Origin: Candidatus Peregrinibacteria bacterium
Lineage (GTDB): Bacteria > Patescibacteriota > Gracilibacteria > UM-FILTER-43-11
Reading direction: 5' to 3'
Assembly (NCBI GenBank): GCA_016927155.1
Contig: JAFGNE010000006.1
Coordinates: 1-9,718, forward strand
DNA: 9,718 bases
The position numbers were made by a program, and so were the translations under genes. A model generated the notes under the pieces. It was given only the letters and a program-made list of their open reading frames with translations. It searched no databases and was not told where the DNA came from. Positions 1 to 6,594 of the stretch are shown piece after piece. The first letter of the stretch is position 1. Each line of letters begins with the position of its first letter.

Positions 1-601
1 GTGTAAGGGCCACTGTTTCTTGTGGCGCTTCGGCAGCAAGTTCCGGTTCTTCTTTTTGGGAATCTTCCGTCGCACCCGTCGCCTTGGGTTTTATGGTGAA
101 ATACCGGTCGCTTTCATCGGTTTTTAATGTTTCACCGGTATCCATCGCGACAAGTTCCGCCTGGATCCAATAAAGGCCGTCTTTTTTAGGCACTTTCCAG
201 TCGTAAGGCGAATGGAAAGGGAGCAGGCCGCCCGCGATCAGCTCTTTTTGCATCACAGCATCTTTCAGGGCCAGCAGGTACAGGTTGGCTTTATAGCCGG
301 CCGGCATTTCCCATTTGATTTGCGTGAGGTAGCCTTCCTGGAAAATTTGCCCGCCGTTAGGGCTTAAAACGCTGATCGAAGGTGGCGCGAGTTTGGGGAC
401 AGCTTCCGTTTTTTCCGTTGTTTCTGTCTGCGCCACTACCGGCCGCTCCGTTACGGTTCTATTCGTTTTTAAGATATCTCCGGCAAGATAGCCTTGGATG
501 TTTCCTGAATAATTTAAAAGCGCGGCCACTAAAAATCCGCCTAAAAAACCCAACAAAACATATTTTTTATTTTCTGTGATATGCCGGAGGAATGCGGCCA
601 T
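1..601 (-). CDS. Signal-anchored protein with SPNGG-type Ig-like domain (3' end outside window)
   Basis: This frame is open from ATG at 601 down to base 2 (200 codons) and runs off the left edge, so the C-terminus is missing. A basic N-terminus is followed by one membrane segment at residues 13-30, then a Thr/Glu-rich linker at 45-72. Residues 76-170 form a beta-rich domain that opens with the motif SVLSPNGG (77-84) and contains IKW (95-97) and a terminal YFTIK. The SPNGG...IxW pattern is that of the Kre9/KNH-like Ig-type domain common in secreted proteins of candidate-phyla bacteria. After 172 the chain becomes Glu/Ala-rich and looks disordered. I infer an extracytoplasmic protein held by an uncleaved anchor; its function is unknown. 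It diverges from the ftsQ-like gene and has a good promoter at 625-653, but no Shine-Dalgarno. The reading frame is well supported; the family assignment is moderate. Confidence 0.85.
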   Translation of the reverse strand, partial: MAAFLRHITENKKYVLLGFLGGFLVAALLNYSGNIQGYLAGDILKTNRTVTERPVVAQTETTEKTEAVPKLAPPSISVLSPNGGQIFQEGYLTQIKWEMPAGYKANLYLLALKDAVMQKELIAGGLLPFHSPYDWKVPKKDGLYWIQAELVAMDTGETLKTDESDRYFTIKPKATGATEDSQKEEPELAAEAPQETVALT

Positions 602-624
602 TTGTTTTGATTTTTAATCTAATT

Positions 625-653
625 ATTATACCAAAAAATAGAGGTAAGGGCAA
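625..653 (-). promoter_or_regulatory. Sigma-70 promoter for the leftmost minus-strand gene
   Basis: On the minus strand, TTGCCC (653-648, 4/6 of the -35 consensus) is separated by exactly 17 bp from a perfect TATAAT (630-625). The predicted transcript start is near 618, giving a leader of about 17 nt before the ATG at 601. Confidence 0.6.
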
Positions 654-674
654 GGGGCTGGGATAAAGGGGTCA

Positions 675-704
675 TTGCGCCTTTAGTCGTCGGTCATTTA
701 TGAT
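675..704 (+). promoter_or_regulatory. Possible promoter giving a leaderless ftsQ mRNA
   Basis: TTGCGC (675-680, only 3/6) and TATGAT (699-704, 5/6) are 18 bp apart. If the -10 is real, the transcript start falls at about 711, which is exactly the GTG start of the ftsQ-like gene. The -35 is weak. Confidence 0.35.
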
Positions 705-710
705 GTCATC

Positions 711-1730
711 GTGTTTTTCAAGAAAAAATCCCCCAAACGGCTTTATTACCCTGTCAAATCCAACTGGTTTACCCGGCCCCGTTTAAAAGTCCGCCCTTCC
801 CGCCGGCCGCTTTTGGGGAATCTGGGGGGACGGGTATCAAAACTTGTACGGAATTTTGCCTCGTTCGCCATCGCGGGGATCGCCTTGGCCGTTTTAACCG
901 GCTTCCTGTTCCTTTCTTCTTATTTCACCATTACGGGCATCGAAGTGGTGCGGCAGGATTTTAGCGTGCAAAGCGCTGCCATCGAAAACCACCTGAACTC
1001 TTTTATCGGTAAAAATATTTTATTTTTTCCCCAGGGGCTGGCGGTTAGGGCCATTTTGGAACAATTCCCCGAATTCGCCGCTGTCACGGTCAATAAAGAA
1101 TTGCCGCATACCCTAAAAATCACCTTGGAGAGCCATCCTATTGTCGCCAACCTGAAAGCGTATTACGTGCTGCCGAAACCCGCGCCGGCGGAAACCGGAA
1201 CCGCGTTGTCGCTTATTACGGAAAATAAGGAAGTGATGGATCGCGCTTTCGACATTTCCGGCGGAAAAAATAAGCCGGCTACCGAAAAAACGGATGAAAT
1301 CGCGCCCGTGGAACAAAAATGCCTCATCAACCGCGTGGGCCAGGCTATTTTCGACAAGGAAGAAAACTTGGAACTCATCACCATCACGCTCACAGGCCTC
1401 ACGCAGCCGATCAGTGACAGGCAACAAGTGATCCCCGTGGAATCCATGGGATACCTGCTGGACTCCATCGCGTATTTTAATAACCTCTTCAGCCAGATGA
1501 AAATCAGGTCCGTCGAATACCGCTTGGCGGGCCGTGAGCTCCGGCTGAAAACCGATACCGGCCCCGTGATATGGATTACCCTTGAAAAAGATTACAAAGA
1601 ACAGCTGGATAAGCTTAAAACCATTTATGAGCCTGCCGAACTGGACAAAGAAAACCTGAGTTACATCGATCTGCGCGTGAAAGAAAAAGTGATATACTGC
1701 CCAAGCCTGGCCGCTTGCGATAAAAAATAG
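711..1730 (+). CDS. ftsQ: FtsQ/DivIB-like division protein with POTRA domain
   Basis: FtsQ links the cytoplasmic and periplasmic parts of the divisome and binds FtsB and FtsL. The 339-residue product has a basic cytoplasmic N-terminus (1-48), one membrane segment (about 49-70) and a POTRA domain beginning at FTITGIEVV (72-80) and running to about 145. The C-terminal beta domain ends with SYIDLRVKEKVIY (317-329), a typical FtsQ ending. Residues 155-212 are a hydrophilic insertion rich in Lys, Glu and Thr between POTRA and the beta domain, which makes the protein longer than most FtsQ. The start is GTG: no in-frame ATG occurs before residue 246, and the ATG pair at 700-705 is out of frame. The stop is 2 nt before the next gene, so the two are probably cotranscribed. 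The architecture is clear; exact orthology is inferred. Confidence 0.85.
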   Translation: MFFKKKSPKRLYYPVKSNWFTRPRLKVRPSRRPLLGNLGGRVSKLVRNFASFAIAGIALAVLTGFLFLSSYFTITGIEVVRQDFSVQSAAIENHLNSFIGKNILFFPQGLAVRAILEQFPEFAAVTVNKELPHTLKITLESHPIVANLKAYYVLPKPAPAETGTALSLITENKEVMDRAFDISGGKNKPATEKTDEIAPVEQKCLINRVGQAIFDKEENLELITITLTGLTQPISDRQQVIPVESMGYLLDSIAYFNNLFSQMKIRSVEYRLAGRELRLKTDTGPVIWITLEKDYKEQLDKLKTIYEPAELDKENLSYIDLRVKEKVIYCPSLAACDKK

Positions 1731-1732
1731 CC

Positions 1733-2608
1733 ATGTTACGCTCCCTTATCACCCTACTTATCTTTGCTAATTTAAGTGTCGGTTCCACGCCGCCAGGGCT
1801 TTCCATGCCTGTTTTTAATCCCATTGAGCTGGTCGGCGTTGCCCCCATACCCGTCCAGGCGGCGGATTCCGTGGCTCCTGCGGTGGAGGCAAAAGCCGCC
1901 CTTGTGATGGATCTTGCCACGGGTCTTGTCCTTTATGGAAAAAACGCCCGTCAGCCGCTGCCCATGGCCAGCCTGACCAAAATCATGACGGCTGTCCTTA
2001 TTTTGGAGTCGCATACATTAGACGAGACCGTAAAAGTCGTTGATGATTTTAAGGGCTTGGAAGGGGTGCGCATGTGGCTCCGCAAATACGAGCGCATGAC
2101 CGTTGAAAATTTGCTCATGGGCCTGCTTATCCCTTCGGCTGGCGATGCCGCCATAGCGCTGGCCACCCATCACAGCGGTTCGGTGCCGGCGTTTGTACAG
2201 GAAATGAACCGGAAAGCGATTGAACTGGGCCTTAAAAACACGCATTTTACCAACCCCGTTGGCTTGGATGAAGAAGGGCATTTTTCAACCGCCTATGATT
2301 TGGCCATTCTTACCAAACGCGCCTTAAGGGACCCTTCTTTCCGGCGCATCGTGCAGATTGCTGAAACCGGGATAACATCGCAAAGCGGTTTTTCTTATTA
2401 CCTTAAAAATACTAATAAGCTGTTGGGCGGTTATCTGGATATCCGCGGCGTGAAAACAGGAACGACCGATGAGGCAGGCGCGAGCCTGATCAGCCTGGCG
2501 GTAAGCCCCGATGGTCATGAAGTTCTCGCTGTCCTCTTGAATAGCCCCAGCCGTTTCCAGGAAAATAAGGGAATTATTGATTGGGTATTTCGCAATTATT
2601 TTTGGTAA
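1733..2608 (+). CDS. D-alanyl-D-alanine carboxypeptidase, S11 family (PBP5/DacF type)
   Basis: S11 enzymes remove the terminal D-Ala from peptidoglycan stem peptides outside the cytoplasmic membrane. The 291-residue protein has a hydrophobic N-terminal export signal with a plausible cleavage site after VQA (41-43). The nucleophile motif SLTK is at 80-83 and the KTG motif at 241-243 (GVKTGTTDEAG). The middle motif, normally SxN, reads S135-A-G-D138-A, so the usual Asn is Gly; the flanks (LLIPS and DAAIALA) are otherwise normal. The protein ends soon after the catalytic domain (last residue Trp291), so the C-terminal membrane-binding domain of classical PBP5 is absent. It starts 2 nt after ftsQ with no Shine-Dalgarno, suggesting translational coupling. 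Family assignment is firm; activity is uncertain because of the altered motif. Confidence 0.92.
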   Translation: MLRSLITLLIFANLSVGSTPPGLSMPVFNPIELVGVAPIPVQAADSVAPAVEAKAALVMDLATGLVLYGKNARQPLPMASLTKIMTAVLILESHTLDETVKVVDDFKGLEGVRMWLRKYERMTVENLLMGLLIPSAGDAAIALATHHSGSVPAFVQEMNRKAIELGLKNTHFTNPVGLDEEGHFSTAYDLAILTKRALRDPSFRRIVQIAETGITSQSGFSYYLKNTNKLLGGYLDIRGVKTGTTDEAGASLISLAVSPDGHEVLAVLLNSPSRFQENKGIIDWVFRNYFW

Positions 2609-2625
2609 ATGTCAAGTAAAAGAGG

Positions 2626-2654
2626 TTGGCAGAATACCCAAAAAGCGGTAAAAT
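2626..2654 (+). promoter_or_regulatory. Sigma-70 promoter before the M23 peptidase gene
   Basis: TTGGCA (2626-2631, 5/6) and TAAAAT (2649-2654, 5/6) are exactly 17 bp apart in the gap between two envelope genes. The expected transcript start near 2661 lies only about 5 nt before the GTG at 2666, which would make the mRNA nearly leaderless. Confidence 0.6.
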
Positions 2655-2665
2655 CACCATGATCG

Positions 2666-3853
2666 GTGAACAGCCCAGTGACACAGGATTTATTTCCTAT
2701 CCTTTTTTCCATTAGCAACTCCACGATCAACACAGAGGCTAAACTTGCCCGTCACGAAAAACTGAAAACCCAAACCTTCTCAAACTTTTCTTATACCCCT
2801 TCCGTCAAAGGAAAACGGGTGTTCGGTTTGCCAGGTCATTTTATGGGGAATTTGTTGCGGATACCAAACGGCAATCCTATTGTTTCCCGGCTTGCGCGCA
2901 AGATTATAATCATCAGCGCCGCTTTTTTGCTGCTCAGCCCTTTTATCCCCCTTTACCAATTCACAGAGGGCTATCAGCTGGATGAACCGGGCGTTATGGA
3001 TTTTACGGAACAGGAAACGGAATCGGCATTACGCACCATCATGACGGAAGACGGGTTTTTGTTAAAGCCCGCCCTCAATTCCACGGAAGGAGACCGGTCT
3101 ACTGCTAACGAGATTTTTGCCTACACGGTTGAACCTGGAGACACGCTTTCCTCTGTGGCCCAGCGTTTCGGCATCAAAAAAGAAACGCTCGTCATGGAAA
3201 ATGACCTTTGGAATGTTAATAGCCTTAAAACGGGCATAACGCTTAAGATACTGCCGGTAGATGGCATTTCCCATCTTGTCAAAAAAGGCGATACGGTGGC
3301 CAGCGTGGCTAAAAAATACAAAGTGGAAAATGAAGTGGTCATACGCCAGAACCAATTGGAAGACGGCCAGGAACTTTTGGCCGGCACCGCTCTTATTATT
3401 CCCGGCGCGACCAAAGCGGTACCCAGTTATGCTGTTTCCGCGCCCGGCAGTGTGGCGGGTTATGCGGGTCCCATTGCCGCCGGCAAATTGATTTGGCCGA
3501 CGTTAAAAGAGTCCAAGCTCACCCAAGGGTTCCACCGCGGCCATTACGCCATTGATATCGGCAACCGCGCAAAAGGCCCCATTTTTGCCGCCGCTTCGGG
3601 TAAGGTCATCAAAGCCGATTACGGTTGGAACGGAGGATATGGCAATTACATCATTATCGACCACGGCAGCGGTATGCAAACCCTGTACGCGCATAACGAA
3701 AAACTTTACGTTACCGAAGGCCAGTATGTGGAACAGGGGCAAACGATTTCCTGGATGGGCAACTCCGGCCGCGTGTACGGCGCCACCGGCATCCATCTGC
3801 ATTTTGAAGTGCGCATCAATGGCGTCAAATACAATCCGCTGAACTTCTTTTAA
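2666..3853 (+). CDS. Membrane-anchored LysM and M23 family peptidoglycan endopeptidase
   Basis: M23 (LytM/NlpD-type) proteins are zinc endopeptidases of peptidoglycan cross-bridges, or division regulators when degenerate. This 395-residue protein has a long basic N-terminal region (1-78), one membrane segment (about 79-98), two LysM repeats (about 152-197, starting YTVEPGDTL, and 203-246, starting HLVKKGDTV) and a C-terminal M23 domain (about 285-395). All zinc and catalytic residues are visible: H293 and D297 in HYAID, H343 in LYAHN, and H377-L-H379. It is therefore probably an active enzyme tethered to the membrane and bound to the wall by LysM. I chose GTG 2666 because a good promoter sits directly upstream; ATG at 2843 (residue 60) is an alternative just before the membrane segment. 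The stop is 1 nt before yidD. Confidence 0.92.
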   Translation: MNSPVTQDLFPILFSISNSTINTEAKLARHEKLKTQTFSNFSYTPSVKGKRVFGLPGHFMGNLLRIPNGNPIVSRLARKIIIISAAFLLLSPFIPLYQFTEGYQLDEPGVMDFTEQETESALRTIMTEDGFLLKPALNSTEGDRSTANEIFAYTVEPGDTLSSVAQRFGIKKETLVMENDLWNVNSLKTGITLKILPVDGISHLVKKGDTVASVAKKYKVENEVVIRQNQLEDGQELLAGTALIIPGATKAVPSYAVSAPGSVAGYAGPIAAGKLIWPTLKESKLTQGFHRGHYAIDIGNRAKGPIFAAASGKVIKADYGWNGGYGNYIIIDHGSGMQTLYAHNEKLYVTEGQYVEQGQTISWMGNSGRVYGATGIHLHFEVRINGVKYNPLNFF

Positions 3854-3854
3854 A

Positions 3855-4112
3855 ATGCTCAAATGGCTTTGGCACTTACCGCGTAATATCGCCATCGGTT
3901 TTATTGGCATATACCAAAAAATCTTATCGCCCGATCACTCCTTTTGGGCCAAGTGGGTTTCACCTATCGGCCACTGCAAATTCCATCCCACTTGCTCCGA
4001 ATATACCCGTCTTGCCCTGAAAAAATACGGGTTTGTCCGTGGCACAATCAAAGGTCTATGGCGCGTTTTGCGGTGCAACCCGTGGAACGATGGGGGGATT
4101 GATTTGCCTTAG
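3855..4112 (+). CDS. yidD: YidD membrane protein insertion efficiency factor
   Basis: YidD is a small membrane-associated protein thought to help YidC/Sec insert inner-membrane proteins. The 85-residue length is typical. Family hallmarks are all present: a hydrophobic N-terminal helix ending in IGIYQKILSP (17-26), the CKFHPTCSEY motif (41-50) with its two Cys, the helix RGTIKGLWRVL, and the RCNPWNDGG block (73-81). In many bacteria yidD lies between rnpA and yidC near the origin; here it follows an M23 peptidase gene by 1 nt, probably in one transcript, with no rnpA, rpmH or yidC in the window. No Shine-Dalgarno is visible, so translation probably couples to the upstream stop. Its TAG stop overlaps the stop of the convergent gene within the four bases TTAG. 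Confidence 0.95.
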   Translation: MLKWLWHLPRNIAIGFIGIYQKILSPDHSFWAKWVSPIGHCKFHPTCSEYTRLALKKYGFVRGTIKGLWRVLRCNPWNDGGIDLP

Positions 4113-4369
4113 ATTTTCAACATCTGTTTGGCCGCTTTCACGGCTGCTTTCAACGCTTCCGGGTCTTTGGCTGTTATTCCGTCTTTTTTCATCTGCCGCG
4201 CGATTTGAAGGAATGTTTTGGCATTTTCGGGAGTTGAAGTCGCCGCGATCATGAGCATTTCCGTGAATCGGTTTGGCTCAAAGGATTCCTGCATTCCCTC
4301 AAAATCGGTGAAAAAGGTCATGAAATTGATTTCATCCTGCATGGCCTTCTCGAAAGTTTCAGCGCCCAT
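4109..4369 (-). CDS. Small helical hypothetical protein, possibly the 3' part of a broken gene
   Basis: I do not recognise this protein. From ATG 4369 it has 86 residues and is predicted almost wholly helical, with many Met, Phe, Glu, Lys and Ala, and a basic C-terminus (LKAAVKAAKQMLKI). No signal peptide, membrane segment or Cys is seen. The frame continues upstream beyond ATG 4369 for 19 codons (4426-4370) that also read as a charged helix (for example KISRTEKRWLQE), then meets a TAA at 4427-4429. Before that lie 13 more codons in the same frame starting at ATG 4468 (MTQEVIGKPLKDK). Either the gene starts at 4369, or a 118-residue protein has been interrupted by a nonsense codon. It overlaps the stop of yidD convergently and is divergent from the RHH gene. 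Confidence 0.5.
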   Translation of the reverse strand: MGAETFEKAMQDEINFMTFFTDFEGMQESFEPNRFTEMLMIAATSTPENAKTFLQIARQMKKDGITAKDPEALKAAVKAAKQMLKI

Positions 4370-4426
4370 TTCCTGGAGCCACCGTTTTTCAGTTCGGCTT
4401 ATTTTTGGAGTTTTTTCTACCTTATG

Positions 4427-4468
4427 TTACTTATCTTTGAGGGGCTTGCCTATCACCTCCTGAGTCAT
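4427..4468 (-). other. Short in-frame leader ORF or 5' fragment of the small hypothetical gene
   Basis: ATG 4468 opens a 13-codon frame ending at TAA (4427-4429). It shares its reading frame with the 86-residue gene downstream. It contains the only strong Shine-Dalgarno-like sequence in the window (AGGAGGTGAT, 4461-4452 on the minus strand), but no start codon follows at a useful distance. It may be a leader peptide or the 5' end of a broken gene. Confidence 0.3.
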
Positions 4469-4477
4469 GTTATACTT

Positions 4478-4526
4478 TTGATAGTATTTTTATATCGTTT
4501 ATATAATATTTATATAGCATTTATAT
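4478..4526 (+). promoter_or_regulatory. Promoter of the RHH gene overlapped by TTTATAT repeats (candidate autoregulatory operator)
   Basis: TTGATA (4478-4483, 5/6) and a perfect TATAAT (4502-4507) are 18 bp apart. The expected transcript start is near 4514, 16 nt before ATG 4530. Four copies of TTTATAT begin at 4489, 4498, 4509 and 4520; three successive starts are separated by 11 bp or close to it, about one helical turn, and they cover the -10 and the start site. RHH proteins commonly bind such phased half-sites and repress their own genes, so autoregulation is a reasonable inference. Confidence 0.5.
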
Positions 4527-4529
4527 TAC

Positions 4530-4751
4530 ATGACTCCAAAGCTACCTGAATTGCTTAATTACAAACACGTTGTCATTACCCTGCGCATGCCTTTTGAAAT
4601 GAAGGCGGACCTGGGTGCCGTGGCCCGCCATAAGGGAATCACCCTTTCCGCGCTGATAAAACTTTATATTTCCACGGCTCTCGAAGCCGATTTACATACG
4701 CCGCGGCCATCCGGAATAACGCTCGCTGAACAGTTGGACCATTATTCGTAG
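4530..4751 (+). CDS. Ribbon-helix-helix (Arc/CopG-like) DNA-binding protein
   Basis: The 73-residue product fits the RHH fold. A beta-strand HVVITLRMP (14-22) is followed by helix A (FEMKADLGAVARHKG, about 23-37), a short turn, and helix B (TLSALIKLYISTALEA, about 39-54). Residues 55-73 form a short polar tail, as in many antitoxins whose C-terminus binds a toxin, but no toxin gene follows; the next gene is convergent. RHH proteins dimerise and insert the strand pair into the major groove, usually as autorepressors. The start sits 16 nt after a predicted transcript start with no Shine-Dalgarno. It could be a stand-alone regulator, an orphan antitoxin, or one half of an unusual divergent pair with the small gene on the other strand. 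The fold is fairly sure; the role is unknown. Confidence 0.8.
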   Translation: MTPKLPELLNYKHVVITLRMPFEMKADLGAVARHKGITLSALIKLYISTALEADLHTPRPSGITLAEQLDHYS

Positions 4752-4757
4752 AAGATT

Positions 4758-6425
4758 TTAGGTTTTCAGCCAATCCGGCACGTCCGGCGCGGGCGGTTCG
4801 TTTTTAGGTTCGGTTTTTGTGGGCGCGGGTGGCGCGGGCGGAAGCGCTTCAGTCTGTTTTTGTTTTGTATCCGCGCCGGCAGGGGGAAGGACATCACGCT
4901 TCCCCCTATCCGGCACAGCTTCTGACCGCTTGGATTCTCCGCCCTGTCCGGCCGGCCCGACGTGGTACTGGCGGGTATGGGAAGAGGGCGCCGGAGGTTG
5001 TTTTCCCCGTTCTTTCCCTTCGGCTTTGTTTGGGGAAGGTTTCTCCGGTTTAGGCTGGGGTCTTTGAGTTTGTTTTTGCTGGGATTTCTGTTGGGTCTGC
5101 GTTGGCTTGGGCTGTTCTTGTTTTTTGGGTTGGGGTGGAGGTGCCTTAAATTCCAGATAAGTCGTTTTGCCCGCCCGTGCCGGTTCGGACGGGCCCGTCT
5201 CCGCCTTAGCTGGTTCTGCCGGTTTTGGCTGCGGTTTCAGCGCGGGCGGCTCTTTCGGCAGATTTTCCTCATGGATATTCAGCCGTTCTTTTTGGTACTG
5301 CCTTATTTTGGCGAGCGCGGCGCCCACCACTTCATCAAATGGCTGGCCGCGCACCTTATATCCGGCGGCGCGCACATGGCCCCCCCCTCCCATTTCCGTG
5401 GCGATCTTATTCACGTCCACGGCATTGGTATTGCTGCGCAGGCTTACCGAAATATAGTCGGGGTTTTGCTTCATGAGCGCGAATACTTCCGCGCCGGGAG
5501 CATTGCTCAATAAACCGTCTATCACCCCTTCACTTTCATCCGCGGTGGCGCCTGCTTCTTTCAGGTCTTCCTGGGAAATCGTAGACCACACCATGCGGTA
5601 AAGCGGGTCCACCTGCACCTTGGAAAGCACCAAACCCCACAGTTTCAGCGTGCTCAGTTTTTTCGTCTTGTAAATATTCTTGATGATCTCCTGCTGGCGC
5701 GCGCCCAGGTTCAAAAGCCTGGCGGCCGCCTCCATGCTGCGGGGCGAGGTGTTGGCATGCTGGAAACTGCCTGTATCCGTGATGATGCCGGCCAAAAGCA
5801 GGGTAGCCACATCTTCCGTTATCAATTTCTTGTTGTATTTTTTTTCCATCGTCTGCAAAACCCCGAACAGTATTTCCGTCGTGGAAGCGGCCACCACATC
5901 CACCAGGTTCACCCGGCCGAAATCCGTGTTGGAAGCGTGATGGTCAATGTTGATGACAGGGATTTCAAAGAAAAGTTCCGCGTTTTTATCGTAAATGGGC
6001 CCCAAGTGTTCCAAATTGCCGGCGTCAAACACGATGATCAGGTCGAATTTCCTGTCGCCTTTGCCGAAACTCACGTCCTGCGGCGAAAAAGAGCCGTATT
6101 TGGGCGTGATGATGATATTCACGCGCTTGTCCTCCAAATTGTATTTGAGTTTCGAAAGGGGAGTTTTGCTCAGGTCAAGCGTGATGATGAAATCATTCGA
6201 GCCCAAAGAGCCCTGCACAATATTGATGGCGGGCAAAAAACTTAAATTTTCCGGCGCCGGATCATTGCTAACCGCCGTCACCCGCTTACCAAGTTCTTTG
6301 AAAACAGTGGAAGCCGCCAGCATCGCTCCCAACCCATCGCAATCCGCTTTCGCGTGAGTTATAAGGAGGATATTTTGGCTTTTGTCGACAAGGTTCAGGA
6401 TTTGGTCGATTGTGTTCGGCTCCAT
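4758..6425 (-). CDS. DHH/DHHA1 family phosphoesterase (NrnA/RecJ-like) with long disordered C-terminal tail
   Basis: DHH phosphoesterases are Mn-dependent enzymes that cleave oligoribonucleotides, pAp, cyclic dinucleotides or single-stranded DNA. Residues 1-375 form the full enzyme: motif I H24-x3-D28-x-D30, motif II FDAG with D134, motif III D161-H162-H163, motif IV IITDTGSF with D217, and the DHHA1 substrate-binding loop GGGGH (346-350). An insertion of about 50 residues between D84 and D134 looks like that in homologues from candidate-phyla bacteria. Residues about 385-555 are extremely rich in Pro, Lys, Gln, Glu and Thr and almost certainly disordered, ending in DVPDWLKT. This tail makes the protein far longer than ordinary NrnA (about 320 residues). 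ATG 6425 is preceded by a consensus promoter and a 50-nt AT-rich leader with no Shine-Dalgarno. The family is firm; the substrate cannot be told. Confidence 0.93.
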   Translation of the reverse strand: MEPNTIDQILNLVDKSQNILLITHAKADCDGLGAMLAASTVFKELGKRVTAVSNDPAPENLSFLPAINIVQGSLGSNDFIITLDLSKTPLSKLKYNLEDKRVNIIITPKYGSFSPQDVSFGKGDRKFDLIIVFDAGNLEHLGPIYDKNAELFFEIPVINIDHHASNTDFGRVNLVDVVAASTTEILFGVLQTMEKKYNKKLITEDVATLLLAGIITDTGSFQHANTSPRSMEAAARLLNLGARQQEIIKNIYKTKKLSTLKLWGLVLSKVQVDPLYRMVWSTISQEDLKEAGATADESEGVIDGLLSNAPGAEVFALMKQNPDYISVSLRSNTNAVDVNKIATEMGGGGHVRAAGYKVRGQPFDEVVGAALAKIRQYQKERLNIHEENLPKEPPALKPQPKPAEPAKAETGPSEPARAGKTTYLEFKAPPPQPKKQEQPKPTQTQQKSQQKQTQRPQPKPEKPSPNKAEGKERGKQPPAPSSHTRQYHVGPAGQGGESKRSEAVPDRGKRDVLPPAGADTKQKQTEALPPAPPAPTKTEPKNEPPAPDVPDWLKT

Positions 6426-6482
6426 ATTTGTATATTATATAATGTATTAACTTTTTGTAAAATTAATCTTTGTTAATAGCTT

Positions 6483-6511
6483 ATTATATAACATCCAAAA
6501 AATAATGTCAA
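6483..6511 (-). promoter_or_regulatory. Perfect-consensus sigma-70 promoter for the DHH phosphoesterase gene
   Basis: On the minus strand, TTGACA (6511-6506) and TATAAT (6488-6483) are both perfect and separated by exactly 17 bp. The transcript would start near 6476, giving a leader of about 50 nt before ATG 6425. It lies downstream of murC, so the DHH gene need not rely on murC transcription. Confidence 0.8.
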
Positions 6512-6594
6512 GTATTTGAATCAGGAAGCTCGCCAAGTTCATGATCCGCTTGCGTCGGAACTCGCCCGCCTGTACCAGTATGGGCAGGCGCAAA

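Noticed and set aside
3503..3910. A 135-codon minus-strand frame over the M23 domain
   Set aside because: Antisense to the catalytic domain of a clearly recognised peptidase gene whose motifs are intact.
4218..4463. An 81-codon plus-strand frame opposite the small hypothetical gene
   Set aside because: The minus-strand reading has a coherent charged helical composition, while this one is Ser/Val/Ile-rich without pattern and ends in the divergent spacer. The minus frame is preferred.
4462..4751. Toxin-antitoxin module
   Set aside because: The RHH protein resembles an antitoxin, but no recognisable toxin lies next to it; the divergent small protein has no known toxin motif and its frame is interrupted. 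The idea is kept only as an alternative.
4962..5513. A 183-codon plus-strand frame opposite the DHH phosphoesterase
   Set aside because: It is antisense to the Pro/Gln/Lys-rich tail and part of the DHHA1 domain; low-complexity GC-rich DNA leaves other frames open. The protein has no plausible motif.
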